Shown piece by piece: positions 21,329 to 31,779 of a stretch of DNA of 64,000 nucleotides. Position numbers and translations under genes: made by a program. The stretch covers positions 91,611 through 155,610 of the forward strand of contig QNQO01002075.1 in the NCBI GenBank assembly GCA_003290165.1. Direction: 5' to 3'. This DNA comes from Berberis thunbergii (lineage: Eukaryota > Streptophyta > Magnoliopsida > Ranunculales > Berberidaceae). Each line of letters opens with the position of its first letter. Position 1 is the first letter of the stretch. The notes beneath the pieces are model-generated. The model saw only the letters and a program-made list of their open reading frames with translations. It was not told where the DNA came from and ran no database searches.

Positions 21329-22132
21329 GTTTTGGCTCTTAATGGATCTTATCATGGTGATACTTTGGGAGCAATGGAAGCACAGGCTCCCTCTTCGTAT
21401 ACAAGATTCCTACAGCAACCATGGTATGGGTTCTTACCCAAAGAAGTGATGCAATCTAAAAATTTGTGCCCTGAAAATTTGAGTGAGTTGAAATCTTTTC
21501 ACCTTCAGCTGTTGAGTTTGTATTCATTTTCTCATGGTGAAACCTGTTCTTTATATTTGTTACAGCCTTCAGGTCACGTGACGAGTCTTCAATAGAAGTC
21601 GGGATGGTTCAGATCTTGCCAGAAGTTATTAAACATATATATCTCAGCACTTATCATTATTAGGATCTGGTTCAGGTCACATTGGAGCATTAATTATAGA
21701 ACCAGGCAGGACAACTGTGCTTACTTTTAATTCTGCCTGTCTAAGTTTACATGTTTGAAGTTATACCCTTGGTTGTCTGCCTGACATAGCTTGTTACGCG
21801 AAGTTGATGACTGGTGGGGTTATACCCTTGGCTGCCACTTTGGCGACAGATGTTGTTTTTTATGCATTCAAAGGGGACTCCAAGGTATTTGTGCATATAT
21901 TGTAGATATCACGGTGTTTTAACCTGATTTTAGGATAAGATATTGTGGTATATTCGATTTACACAAATGTGCTTTGTCCCTTATTGCCTCAAGTATATAG
22001 TATGCTCACTTGATATGTTTTCAGCTCATGGCACTTCTGCATGGACACTCTTACTCTGCCCATGCCATGGGATGCACTGATGCTGCAAAAGCCATTCAAT
22101 CATTTAAAGATTCTGTGACAAATATCAATATT
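21329..22132 (+). pseudogene. BIO1: Captured BIO1 aminotransferase exons (biotin pathway)
   Basis: BIO1, fused to BIO3 in plants, is the mitochondrial 7,8-diaminopelargonate aminotransferase of biotin synthesis. Readable pieces are VLALNGSYHGDTLGAMEAQA and SSYTRFLQQPW (21329-21423, TTCAG acceptor), FRSRDESS (near 21570), GSGSGHIGALIIEPG (21663-21710), [20 protein letters not shown] plus [10 protein letters not shown] (21795-21883, ending at a GT) and MALLHGHSYSAHAMGC plus AAKAIQSFKD (22024-22115). The order is collinear with the family. The exon holding the DE(V)FTG PLP-site region is missing between EPG and YAKL, and a stop or frameshift lies near 21655. The last exon continues in frame into an LRR-kinase segment. 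Confidence 0.85.
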
Positions 22133-22471
22133 TCTACTAATCCATATAATGTATTGGAGAGCTGGGATATTAATTCAGTGGACCCTTGTAGCTGGAGGAT
22201 GGTTACCTGTTCCACTGAAGGCTCCGTGGTTGCTATGTATGTTACTCTAGTTTGTTATCTATCTTCCTTGTATACTATAGATGATTTCCTAGTAACAATA
22301 CCAAAAATACTTTCCATCAAAATCATTTTCTTTAAGAAGTCATTCTCTTTGGAAAGTAAATATTTTTTATTTTTGTTGTTTTGGTTTTGTATTATCAAAG
22401 GGCTGCCTAGTCAAAGCTTATCTTGGACCCTCTCACCATGGATGGGAAATCTCAGTAATCTGCAATATTTG
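22133..22471 (+). pseudogene. Captured NIK-type LRR receptor kinase exons, N-terminal part
   Basis: The first piece reads NPYNVLESWDINSVDPCSWR and MVTCSTEGSVVAM (22139-22238). This is the LRRNT_2 region of NIK/SERK-group receptor kinases, with the conserved CSW...VTC cysteines. After a GT-containing intron-like stretch comes GLPSQSLSWTLSPWMGNLSN plus LQYL (22400-22471), the first LRR, with acceptor CAAAG and donor GTAAG. The signal peptide and first helix are missing because the segment is joined directly to the last BIO1 exon. No later LRR or kinase exon was seen. Closest by memory is the NSP-interacting kinase group; SERK is the alternative. Confidence 0.82.
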
Positions 22472-22554
22472 TAAGTGGAGACTAGTCTTATTTATTTTTA
22501 GTGCTTGATTATGCTTGTTGCTTGTGTGTCAAAACCACTATCTCTGTTGTCACT

Positions 22555-23075
22555 TTAGTCAATTTGATTTATGAGAGAAATGAGAAACTGAATCATATTA
22601 CTACAAAGGCATCAGGTTCTCCAGATATGGGCATGGTTGGGACTGAGGTTGAGAAGCCGAGACACACCACCAGCAAGGCATCAGGCTCTCCAGCGCCTCA
22701 TGTTCCAGATATGGGCATGGTTGAGCTTTCTGAGAAGACGAAGAAAGAAGTGGATGCACAAATGTCTAAAGATCTTCATGGAGGAAGTCCTCTGAAGTCA
22801 TTGGTAGCAGATGATATAGTTGATGAGTTGCATGATGCTCATGCTGTTGTTGATTCACCAACTGTGGAGAGCACTGGGAAGGAAGAAAATGGTCATGTGA
22901 TAAATGAGGAGTTGTTCTCAAAGGAAGTTAAAACTAGCAATGAGAAGGCCAGCAAGAGAAGAGCTTCATTTCCAGCAAAGCTTCGAGCACAAGGCACTGC
23001 AAAGGCAAAGCTTCGAGCACATAACAGAGTCTGCAAAGGCACTTTGTCGTTGTTGTTTGATTCTTCAGGTTCATA
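22555..23075 (+). pseudogene. Unassigned captured exon, possibly IQD-like C-terminus
   Basis: A 224-codon open frame starts at 22501, and its middle part has coding-like composition. It contains TTKASGSPDMGMVGTEVEKP and a near-duplicate SKASGSPAPHVPDMGMVELS, a charged stretch EKTKKEVDAQMSKD, then KASKRRASFPAKLRAQG and AKAKLRAHNRV. The pair KRRASFPAK and AKAKLRA resembles the C-terminal region of the plant calmodulin-binding IQD30/31/32 group (SFPAK ... ESAKAKLRAQ). The IQ motifs are not present and the similarity is short. The right end runs into sequence that is no longer coding-like. Confidence 0.42.
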
Positions 23076-23384
23076 CAATACCACGTCTTATATTTTCTTC
23101 ATTTCCTCATTTTTGCCTGTTCTATTATTGAGTGTACTAGTTCATGACTTAAGATGTTTACAATCTAGGAATTAATAAAGTATTCATTTGCAAAGATTGT
23201 TGTGGTTGTTGCCTTGTAGTAGTCTGAGTTGACTGTTTTAAGGATTTGATTTTATATGGATATGTTTTGTTATGATATACTCTATAACTTGAAGAAAATA
23301 TTCATCTTAGTAAGGACTGATTTTGCAGGTGTGGGGTTGTGATTTTGCTGCAGCAGCAAAAAAATAAAATAAAAATTACGATTA

Positions 23385-23821
23385 TATTAATTTGCAACGG
23401 TTTCAAACCATCGCAAAAAACCAGATTTCTTTTTTTTTTATTTAGTTTTGACTTAAAACCGTGGTACTTAATTATTGCCACGGCTTAAAACCGTGGTCGT
23501 CATGCTTGCAACGGCTTAAAACCGTGGCCATCATCATTGCCACGGCTTAATACAGTGGCCATATTGCAACGGCTTATAACCGTGGCCAGATTGCAACGGC
23601 TAATAACCGTGGCCACTATTGTTGCCATGGCTTATAACCGTGGCTAAATGCAGAAATTCATAATGCCTCCTCGAGTATAAAATCGTTGCTAATATGTTTA
23701 GCCATTGTTTATAGCCGTCAATGGTGATTTGGCGATGCCTCTACTGCCCACGCCTCTAAGCCGTGACAATTGGTTACCCCACAGTTCAAAACCGTTGCTG
23801 ATGGGTATTTTTGGTGTAGTG
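23385..23821. repeat. CACTA right subterminal repeat region
   Basis: About a dozen copies of an inverted-repeat motif, typically CCACGGCTTAAAACCGTGG or CAACGGCTTATAACCGTGGC, are packed between 23395 and 23800 and end at the terminal TTTTTGGTGTAGTG. This matches the motif density of the left end and is typical of CACTA transposase-binding regions. Confidence 0.85.
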
Positions 23822-25380
23822 TATGAAGTTTAGTCTAGTGGGCAGAGATAACTTCTTTCAGCTCAAGTCCTATCCATGATTGAGCCTGATGGATACAAAA
23901 ATCTAGCCAGTTTGGGCAAATATGGTTTCTCAACAATCCGGTTCCTATTAAGGATTAGGGTTTATTATGAAGTCTAGCTCAGACAGGTGGAAGCTCAAGT
24001 CCTCTTTAGGATTAAGCTAAATGGATATAGGAATCTAGCCTGTTCGGGCAAAGATAGTTCCTCAAAAACCCGACTCTTGTTGATGATGGGGTTTAATACG
24101 AAGTCTAGCCCAGATGGCCGGAAATGACTTTTTTCCAACTCAAGTCCTATCCAGGACTGAACCAGATTGATACAAGAATTTAGGCCATTCTGGCAAAGAT
24201 GGTTCCTCAACAACCCAATTGTTCTTCAGGATTGAAGTTTATTATGAAGTCTAGTCCAGTCAGGCGGAGATGACTTCTTTCCAGCTCATTTCCTTTCCAT
24301 GATTGAGCCAGATGGAGATAAAAATATAGCCAGTTCGGGCAAAGATGGTTCCTCAAAAACCCAACTCTTGTTCAGAATTGGGGTTTATTATGAAGAACTA
24401 GTCCAAATGCGGAGATGACTTCTTTTCCAGCTCAAGTCTTATCCATGATTGAGCCAGTTGAATACTAGAATCTAGCCCATTAGGGCAAATATGGTTTCTC
24501 AACAATCCAGCTCCTATTCAAGATTAGGGTTTATTATGAAGTCTAGCCCAGTTAGGCAGAAGCTCAAGTCCTCTCCAGGATTGAGCCAGATGGATATAGG
24601 AATCTAGCCCGTTCGGGCAAAGATGGTTTTTAAAAAATTCGACTCCTGTTCATAATGGGGGTTATTATGAAGTCTACCCAGACGGGCGGAGATGAATTTT
24701 TTTCCACACAAGTCCTATTACAGATTGAGCTAGATGATTACAAGAATCTAACCCATTCGGGCAAAGATGGTTCCTCAACAACCCAACTCCTATTCAGGAT
24801 TGGAGTTTATTATGAAGTCTAGTCCAGTCAGGTGGAGATGACTTCTATCCATCTCAAGTCCTTTCCATGATTTAGCCAGATGAAGATAGGAATCTAGCCC
24901 GTTCGGGCAAAGACGGTTCCTCAAAAAACTAACTCCTGTTAAGAATTGCGATTTATTATGAAGTCCAGCCCAGACTGGCGGAAATGACTTATTTCTAGCT
25001 CAAGTCCTCTCCAAGCTTGAGTCAGACGAATACAAGAATCTAGCCTGTTCGGGAAATGAGGGTTTTTCCACAACCCAACTTTTGTTTAGGATTGGGGTCT
25101 ATTATGGAAGTTTAGTCCTAACAGTCGAAGGTGACTTCCCATCAACTAAAGTCCTCGGGACTGAAAGCACACATATGGTACTAAAATCCAGTCTGGCAAG
25201 AGATGGTTTCTTAAGTCTGACAAGAGATGGTTTCTTAAGCAATCTAACTGCTATACGTGGTCAGGGAAAATCAAGAAAGTTCAATAATCAATGCAAAAAT
25301 GGCTTCTGCACAAGTTCAAATCCTCTTAAAGGCATCAATAAAATCACTAAGGGGACACATCCTGGATAAATAAAGGTGAT
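23822..25380. repeat. Minisatellite array (unit about 145 bp), right part
   Basis: About ten diverged units. The landmark TTTATTATGAAGTCTAG or a variant falls near 23962, 24090, 24238, 24383, 24533, 24663, 24808 and 24955, with a variant at 25098; spacing is 130-150 bp. Each unit also has CTCAAGTC, ATTGAGCCAGATGGATA, AATCTAGCC and TTCGGGCAAAGATGGTTCCT. It continues the array that ends at 16891. The last unit carries the longer block that also occurs at 16500-16800. Confidence 0.85.
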
Positions 25381-25649
25381 TACCCTACAACTTAACTCTT
25401 TCTAAAGATTAAGTTATTACTATTGTTAGATTACGAGCCTGGACAAACTAAGAAATGGCTCTTGTCCAGATCAAGGCATTACTTTAGGTTGGGGTGGACA
25501 CACCCATCTACTCAGCCTAATCTAAACAAGAATTAAAAAAGCTACAGTGCGAACAACAAGGAAATGAAACTGTATATATATAAATTATTTTTAGTACAAA
25601 AAACTGGTCATACGGCGGGAATAAAGTCAAGAACATTTCCTTGAAAAAC

Positions 25650-27973
25650 AGAGTCGGAAGCAACTTTGTGGGAAACAAGATCTGAATCGGGCTCTAGAAC
25701 ATCGAGGTTATTAGTCTCCACGACACCTAAACTAGCTTTAGAGCCACCCCACAGACCGAGGAAGAATCATTTGTTTCATCAAATTGAGCATAAGCAAGAT
25801 GCTTATAAGCGGAAAGATCCCAACCCTCGCAGTCCTGTTCAATATAATCCAACAGCTCCAACCTCCCATTAGCAACCTTACTAAGTTGAACACTATTAGC
25901 AACCTCAAGAAATGTTTTCTCTCAAGCATCCCATTGTTCTTCGAGCTATTTAGCTCCCCGATTGCCTTAGCCAGGCTCTTTTCAAAATCCGTTAGCTTAC
26001 AGTCCACCTCACCACAATATGTCGTTCGGAGTCAAGCTCTTGGGTAAGCACATTAAGGGCCTCGTAAAGCCCTTTTGGCCGGTTGCCTCAGCGCGCTCAC
26101 TGTCCAAAGCACTCTAGGAACCGGTGATAGATTTCATGACATTTGCCAAATGGTCGGCGAACGCAATCTGCTCATCTATCACCTTGTCCCGGCGTTCCTG
26201 GGCATCTTTTAGCATAGACAACATCTCAGCTTCGGCCAAATTCAAATGGACCCCCTTCAGCTAAGACTCTAAAAATGACTAGGCAGCCAACGGTTATGTA
26301 GACTTTTATGGGCCTCGGCCAGCTGAACTTCCAGATCAGGCCGAACGACCAACTGCTCAGTCAGCGAATATGCCCTGCTAAGGGCATCAAAGAGTTGTGC
26401 CTCTTTTTAGATGAGCTTCATTTCCAAGGCAAAGAACATGTCCCACACATAATCCACCTCAGAAACCACCATGCCAGCATAGGTCAAGTGAGTCATCCCA
26501 TGATTGGAAAAAATGTACGGGCATGAATGATAAAGCACGGCAAAAAATCAAGTGACAAATCAACTAAGTTGTCAACTTACCAGCATTAGAAGTCGTTGCC
26601 CATAATCGAGTGCATCCTCGGGACCACCTTCTCCAATGGCAGCTGGTCAACCAACCAAGAAAAATTTTGCTTCATCCGATTGACGATATCAGTCCGGTGA
26701 TCCACCTCCTGGTGCCATGTGTATTGCTCCCAAGAACTCAGAAGGACACCTGCTGAAGCATGAGAACTGATCCCAGGGTGTCAGTATGGAGAGCTTCGGA
26801 ATCAGAAGCCAATCCATTTTATCCCTTGCACTTCCTGAAGGAGAAGACTCAGCAACATGCTTCCCCTTATCAGCAACAGAAGAAAGAAGCTCGAACAATG
26901 CTCGAGTTCCCAAATCAGTGGAAAGATCACGGGCAATGCTTTCAAGAAAAGGTTGCTCCTCTACAACAGTCATCCCCGCAGGTAAACTAGGGGTGGCAAT
27001 TTCCGAGGCTAGTTGCTCCATTTTTGGTTCAGCAGTAGCTAATGCATTCAGCGACTCCTCACCAATGGTCAGGTCCATTACATCCCTTTTCGTACTCAGA
27101 GGAGCAGCAGGAGGCGGAATGGATCCTAACTTGAGCCTCTTAAAGCGACTAGAGATTAGGGGAAACAATCTTCCAGAGCTTTCTTCTTTGATGGGCTAGG
27201 CATCTTCGACACCTTTTCTTTTGATACCTAGGTGCCTGTACTTCGATGCTCGAAGAAACACTGGTAGGCACAGTTAGGGCCTGTCCCATGCCACTGTTCT
27301 CGCCGAAAAATGGACCACTCTGCCTAATGTTATGCAGTTAGATACCTCCAAGATAGGCATCGACGACAGAGCAAGGAAGTCCTCTCGTCCTTTCTTCTTC
27401 AGGGGAAAAGACAACAGGGTCGTACACCCACCCTAGTAAGAAACAACGAGTAAGTCCGACAACATATACTAAATAAAAAGCAAAAAATGAAATAACTCTC
27501 AAAGGTTCCCAAAAAGGTGAAGGGCCACCATCACAAGTAAAGTATCCAGATTTCATAGAGGCATAAAAGTAATATAGTTGTCAATCCTCCGGGTCATCGA
27601 ACTAACCGATCAAACAAGGTGGATTAACCAACCAGCAGATGTCATGCTTATTATCTTGATGGAAGTCAGAGAATAAGACAGCTTTGTAGACAAGTGGAGC
27701 CCGGCATTTTTTGCCCTAATTAGTCTAGCGATCAATATACTCTACCCACTCAACACTATCTGAGCTAGAGCAGTGCCCTTGGAATAAGGAAACAAAGGTC
27801 AGCCGGAAACATGGCTTGTACAGGCAGATGCACCCTTTATTTGGAACAAATTGAGAGTCGCTTTCTAAAAGGAGCGTCAATCCCAGATCACCAAGTATCG
27901 TTGACAAAGGGAAAACAGGTCCTCCCCAGACATCAGTAACCTCTTGAAGAAGTTGAGGCAACCTTGGTGCCAT
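25650..27973 (-). pseudogene. Degenerate transposon ORFs, function unknown
   Basis: Three open frames on the minus strand look like parts of one decayed protein. 27973-27725 has MAPRLPQLLQEVTDVWGGPV, VFPLSTILGDLGLTLLLESD and SSDSVEWVEYIDR. 27556-27338 has KSGYFTCDGGPSPFWEPLR. 27168-26689 has SRFKRLKLGSIPPPAAPLS and a charged, Ala/Glu-rich continuation. Downstream, in broken frames, are coiled-coil-like phrases and LELLDYIEQDCEGWDLSAYK (near 25850). The layout (globular N-part, low-complexity middle, coiled coil) recalls plant mobile-domain or gag-like proteins carried by LTR elements. I cannot name the family. No polymerase, integrase or zinc finger is visible. Confidence 0.45.
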
Positions 27974-28093
27974 TCACGCTAGAGATTAAGTTGTGCAAAC
28001 ATGTTTGAATAAAAACTCAAGCTCCTACATGTCGTGTGGAAACAAAAAAAACACCAAAATTGTCGTCATGGCACGACACGAACTCCCACACGC

Positions 28094-28652
28094 TGTCAGA
28101 TAATGGCTTAGTACGCAGACCCACTAACTAAGGGGAGTAGCTAATGAGACATCAATCAATCATGGATCGCAATCGTACACGTGGCATAGATTGCAATCGT
28201 ACATGTGGCATAGATCAACCCTAACATGAGAAAGGCTTCAGCACAATCCCAAGCGGACCCATATTTAAACCATTGTTTAGCCCGTAAGTCAAGAGCCGAA
28301 GCCCAAGTCATGGTAGCCCATATGGCACGGACCTTGGAGCTTGGCCCAAGACAAGAAGGCCCGAGCAAATATCTCTAAACTGCTGAAGGCCCAAAATTCA
28401 TTCGCAATCAAGCATTGGGTCCTAAACATAGCCAAGTGCGGAAGAGACTCAATCATGCACAAGTAAGATCTTCGACAAGATCTTCTCCCTCCATCATGCC
28501 CTGGATAGCAGGGACAATTCAGTTGAAGAGGGAACACTCATTATAAAAGGTGAACGAAGGGAAGAAGAAAGGTATACATCACATTGCTAATTTTATCTAG
28601 TCTTCATTCTTCCTTACACCGTCGCCTGACTTAAGTATCGAAATGTCTTTAG
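28094..28652 (+). repeat. Probable partial or solo LTR
   Basis: Starts TGTCAGATAATGG and contains TTATAAAAGG (TATA box, 28541-28550). It ends with an LTR-like tail, CACCGTCGCCTGACTTAAG, before a C homopolymer at 28653-28674. The neighbouring ORFs are on the opposite strand, so it is not clearly their LTR. The internal direct repeat CAATCGTACAYGTGGCATAG (28171 and 28194) is notable. No end repeats prove the borders. Confidence 0.45.
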
Positions 28653-28674
28653 CCCCCCCCCCCCCCCACCCCCC
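28653..28674. repeat. Poly-C tract
   Basis: About 21 Cs with one A. Its length is likely to be uncertain in any assembly. Confidence 0.9.
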
Positions 28675-29440
28675 ATATTTTTAACAAATGAAAAGTTGGT
28701 ATATGAAATAATGAAAATATGACATCTTCTTATTCTGCCTGTCCAGAATCCAAAGCATCTGTTTTGGACTTCAACAAGGGCACAAAACCATTTGTCACCT
28801 CTCTTTAGGTATTTGATTATTATGAGTATATGCTATTTAATTTAATGGAGAAAGAACCTCTGTTCAATACCTCCCAAGGAAGACTATTTTCAAGCCTCCT
28901 AAAAATTTGTATTTGATTCCGTACCTCTAGCTAACCTACCCAACAGACTCCACTAGTTGACTATAGCTTTCCGATCCCATCGCAAAAGATTTGGAAGGGT
29001 TCTCCCTGAACTCCAAGTAAAGCCTCAGCCATGAAATTGTCATGTTCATGTTGTTACACGTGCTGAATGCTCATAACCAGGACAATGCCAATAGGATGAT
29101 TTAGCTATATTCTGAAGCACGTACTCCAAAATTTACTTCCATAATAGTCTTAGGTTCTCTTACCAGCTACCAGTGGTGTTCATCTTATTGCTTCTATGCA
29201 TCTTAGTTGTTTCTCGCCAAGTCACACTAAAGCTTTGCTTGGTACATGGTAAAAGAATGTATAATGCAAAAGTTGCAAAGGTTACATAAACTTAGGTGCT
29301 TGGTTGACTTTGCAAAAAATAGTTTTTTGAATTTGAATGCAAGACCACTGCATCTCCTAGTTATAAAATTATGCAAAACTTTGCAGGACAAAATCTCCAG
29401 CATTACACTGTAACACTCTCATCATCTCCTTGAGTACTTC
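28675..29440. other. No gene recognised
   Basis: AT-rich unique-looking sequence with no open frame of note and no repeat that I could detect. Confidence 0.4.
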
Positions 29441-29444
29441 TAAC

Positions 29445-29630
29445 TTCTTTATAAACAACCCAACTACCACTATCGCCACCACCACGACCATCATATCAAA
29501 ACCATCACAAACACCACGCCACTACAACCACCACTGCCACATCCATAACCACCATCGCTTCCATTCCTACTACCACCATAGCGTCCACCTCCACCACCAC
29601 TACCATAGCATAATTAGCACAACAAATACC
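29445..29630. repeat. Imperfect CAC/ACC trinucleotide-rich tract, left part
   Basis: Long run of ACC, CAC and CAT triplets. It is cut at 29630 by the hAT-like element and resumes at 30788. Open frames here (His/Thr-rich) are artefacts of the repeat. Confidence 0.8.
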
Positions 29631-30787
29631 TAGGGATGGCAATGGAACATATTTTAGCAAATCCGTCCCCGCCCCATCAGGGATCGCGGATCCCCGAATC
29701 CGCCCCACCAATCCATTTATATTTTTAGTTAAAAACCATCCCCGCCTTGCATGGATTTGGGGATATCCGCCCCGCCAATCAGTTATAGATCTGCATTTTT
29801 GTTGGTTCCCTGCCCCGATCTGCCCCCATGAAATGACGAATGAGTCCTCTAGTCGACTTGATTGATAGCATCCTCAGAACCCCTACCCAAACCACTACCA
29901 GTAGACGTAGTAGTTGTTGCTGCTAAGGGATGATCGACGAATTCAGGAAGAGAGAAGGGCGAAGAAGGATTGGTAGTGGAATTGTTGTTGCTGGAGGAAT
30001 TAGAAGAGGCATTGACCATCAAGTGGGTCATGGTGGCATCCAGATCGGCCAACTCCCATCAATCAGGGGATCCACAAGGATTCTCCATAAAGCCTTCCAT
30101 GGCTATTGAGAAAGATCCCTCCATGCCCTCCTATTACTACTGATTTCAAATTGAAAAGGACCAAATCAACTTCAACGCAACCAACAATGGCTACAAGAGC
30201 AGTGAATTCGGAGAATAAGAGAAGTCAATCACAATGGGTTTCGAGGGTTTCACCGGCTCTTTGAGCCACACCAAAAGCAATCTCAGCTCCTAATGTTTTG
30301 TCTTCATTCCCTCCGCCGTACATCATCAACCATATACGAAGAAGGTCGATGCTTTTGAAGACAGTTGAGAGAATACTTTCTTTCTAAGGTTTGGTGGAAT
30401 TGAGGGAGTAGAGGTCATGAAATTAGGGTTTGATTTGGGGAACCTAGGAGATTGTCCATCTAGAGAATGAGAAATCTACAAAGTGAGAAAGAGAGATCTT
30501 CATCGTCATCCACCTCCTGGTGCTGAAGGTGTTGAGTGAGTTGAGAGGTTCTGAGAAAGAATGAGAGACCCTAGGGTTAGGGATTTATTTTTATTTTTAA
30601 GGGGTAGGGGTATTTGTATAATTTATATTTAAACAATTATCCGTGGGGCGAATATGGCAAAATTTGTATCTGCCCCAAATATTAGATGGATGATGTTTGG
30701 ATATCCGTTTAGAAAATCCAAAATTGCCCCAATCAGAGCGAGCGGGGCGGCGGATATCCATGAACACCCGCCTCACTGCCATCCCTA
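29631..30787. mobile_element. Non-autonomous hAT-like element carrying a gene-like fragment
   Basis: The ends are TAGGGATGGCAATGG (left) and TAGGGATGGCAGTGAGG (reverse of right), a hAT-type terminal repeat. Both subterminal regions are rich in GGATATCCGCCCC-like motifs in inverted orientation. Flanking octamers CAAATACC (29623-29630) and CCAACACC (30788-30795) match at six of eight positions, as a decayed 8-bp duplication would. Length is 1157 bp. No transposase. It splits the CAC-rich tract. On the minus strand the core reads as a coding fragment with a pyrimidine-rich leader. Confidence 0.72.
29850..30095 (-). pseudogene. Captured coding fragment of unknown origin
   Basis: On the minus strand, from an ATG at 30095, the frame reads MEGFMENPCGSPD, a TGA, then WELADLDATMTHLMVNASSN, a Ser/Asn/Thr-rich run, SPFSLPEFVDHPLAATTTTS and GLGRGSEDAINQVD. 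Only one stop interrupts about 95 codons. The ATG follows a CT-rich stretch (30560-30300) that resembles a 5' UTR. The composition resembles the disordered N-terminus of a plant regulatory protein. I do not recognise the family. Confidence 0.4.
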
Positions 30788-31145
30788 CCAACACCACCTC
30801 ACTATTACAACCACAACCGCCGCCGTCAAGCACCACCCCACCACCATTACCACCACCACCACAACCACCATAGTTACAACCACCGCCACCTCCATGATCA
30901 CCACTACCATAGTATACTCACCACCACTACTATTACCACAACAATCATAGCATAACTACTACCACCTTCACTACTACCACCGCCGCAACAACAATATATA
31001 CTGCAACCACCATGATAGCCCCCAGCACCACCACCATTTTAACCACCACTGCCATTGCCACTAGCACCATCATCATCGCCTACAATCGCAACCACAATCA
31101 CCGCTACCATGACCATGCCACAATTACAACTACTACCAACACCAC
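30788..31145. repeat. Imperfect CAC/ACC trinucleotide-rich tract, right part
   Basis: Continuation of the tract interrupted at 29630. It consists of ACC, CCA, ATC and related triplets and codes for nothing recognisable. Confidence 0.8.
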
Positions 31146-31600
31146 CCACAAACTACCAAGCTCCCGTAAAGTAATACATTGCAAACTAATGCAATGCATA
31201 CTAATGCATTTTCATCAATTTGCTACATGCATTATTTTATAGTGTACCAAGTAGAGCCTAAATGGTTTATTTAATAGATTTTGAGTTTTAAAGGGATAAA
31301 TTTCAGTTTTGACTTCCAATTTAGGACCCACTTAGTTTTTATTTGTACTTAAAAGACATTATATACACATGACTACATGAAAACTATATTATTTGAGCAT
31401 TGTTTGAGCTAAAATTTTGAGAAAAATTACAAATTCACATACAAAAGATGTTTAAGTTTCAGCTTGTTTCAACACATGTGCCTTGGGATATGCAATAAAA
31501 TTTGATATGGTCGATTTATCTATCATAATTACGAAGTGATAGAGGACCCACTTTGAGCGCAACACAAGCCGGAGGCTAATCAAGCGCCAATTGCTTAAGA
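31146..31600. other. No gene recognised
   Basis: AT-rich. It may contain the eroded 5' part of the Copia element that follows, but no LTR or primer-binding site was found. Confidence 0.4.
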
Positions 31601-31779
31601 GCACCCGAAAGGGCAGTCTTGAACACCCACAGAAAGACTATGAAGAATCAAATTCACAATCGAAATCGAAACAATCAGAGCCGAAACAACCAGAACCACA
31701 ACCAACAAAATCAAAATCATCTACAAAATTAGAATGGACAAAAACACCCCTCAAGGAATGACACAGCATAGTTTCTCTG

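Larger units (their letters stand above)
16892..23821. mobile_element. Non-autonomous CACTA (EnSpm) transposon with captured host exons
   Basis: The left end is CACTACACCGAAAGG and the right end is TTTTTGGTGTAGTG, forming a terminal inverted repeat. The 3-bp duplication TAT lies at 16889-16891 and 23822-23824. Removing the 6930-bp insert restores the minisatellite landmark GGGTTTATTATGAAGT. Subterminal regions carry many copies of a motif like AAAACCGTGGC in both orientations, as expected of transposase-binding sites. No transposase or TNPA/TNPD-like ORF was recognised. The interior has, in plus orientation, exon fragments of at least five unrelated plant genes with GT-AG junctions (17857-23075). 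It is therefore a gene-carrying, non-autonomous element that would need transposase in trans. Confidence 0.92.

Noticed and set aside
16892..23821. Helitron as the carrier of the captured exons
   Set aside because: Helitrons also capture many genes, but the ends here are inverted CACTA repeats with a 3-bp duplication, not TC...CTRR with an AT insertion.
29430..31242. His/Thr-rich and Met/Val-rich ORFs in the CAC-rich tract
   Set aside because: Low-complexity trinucleotide repeat gives long frames on both strands; no domain.
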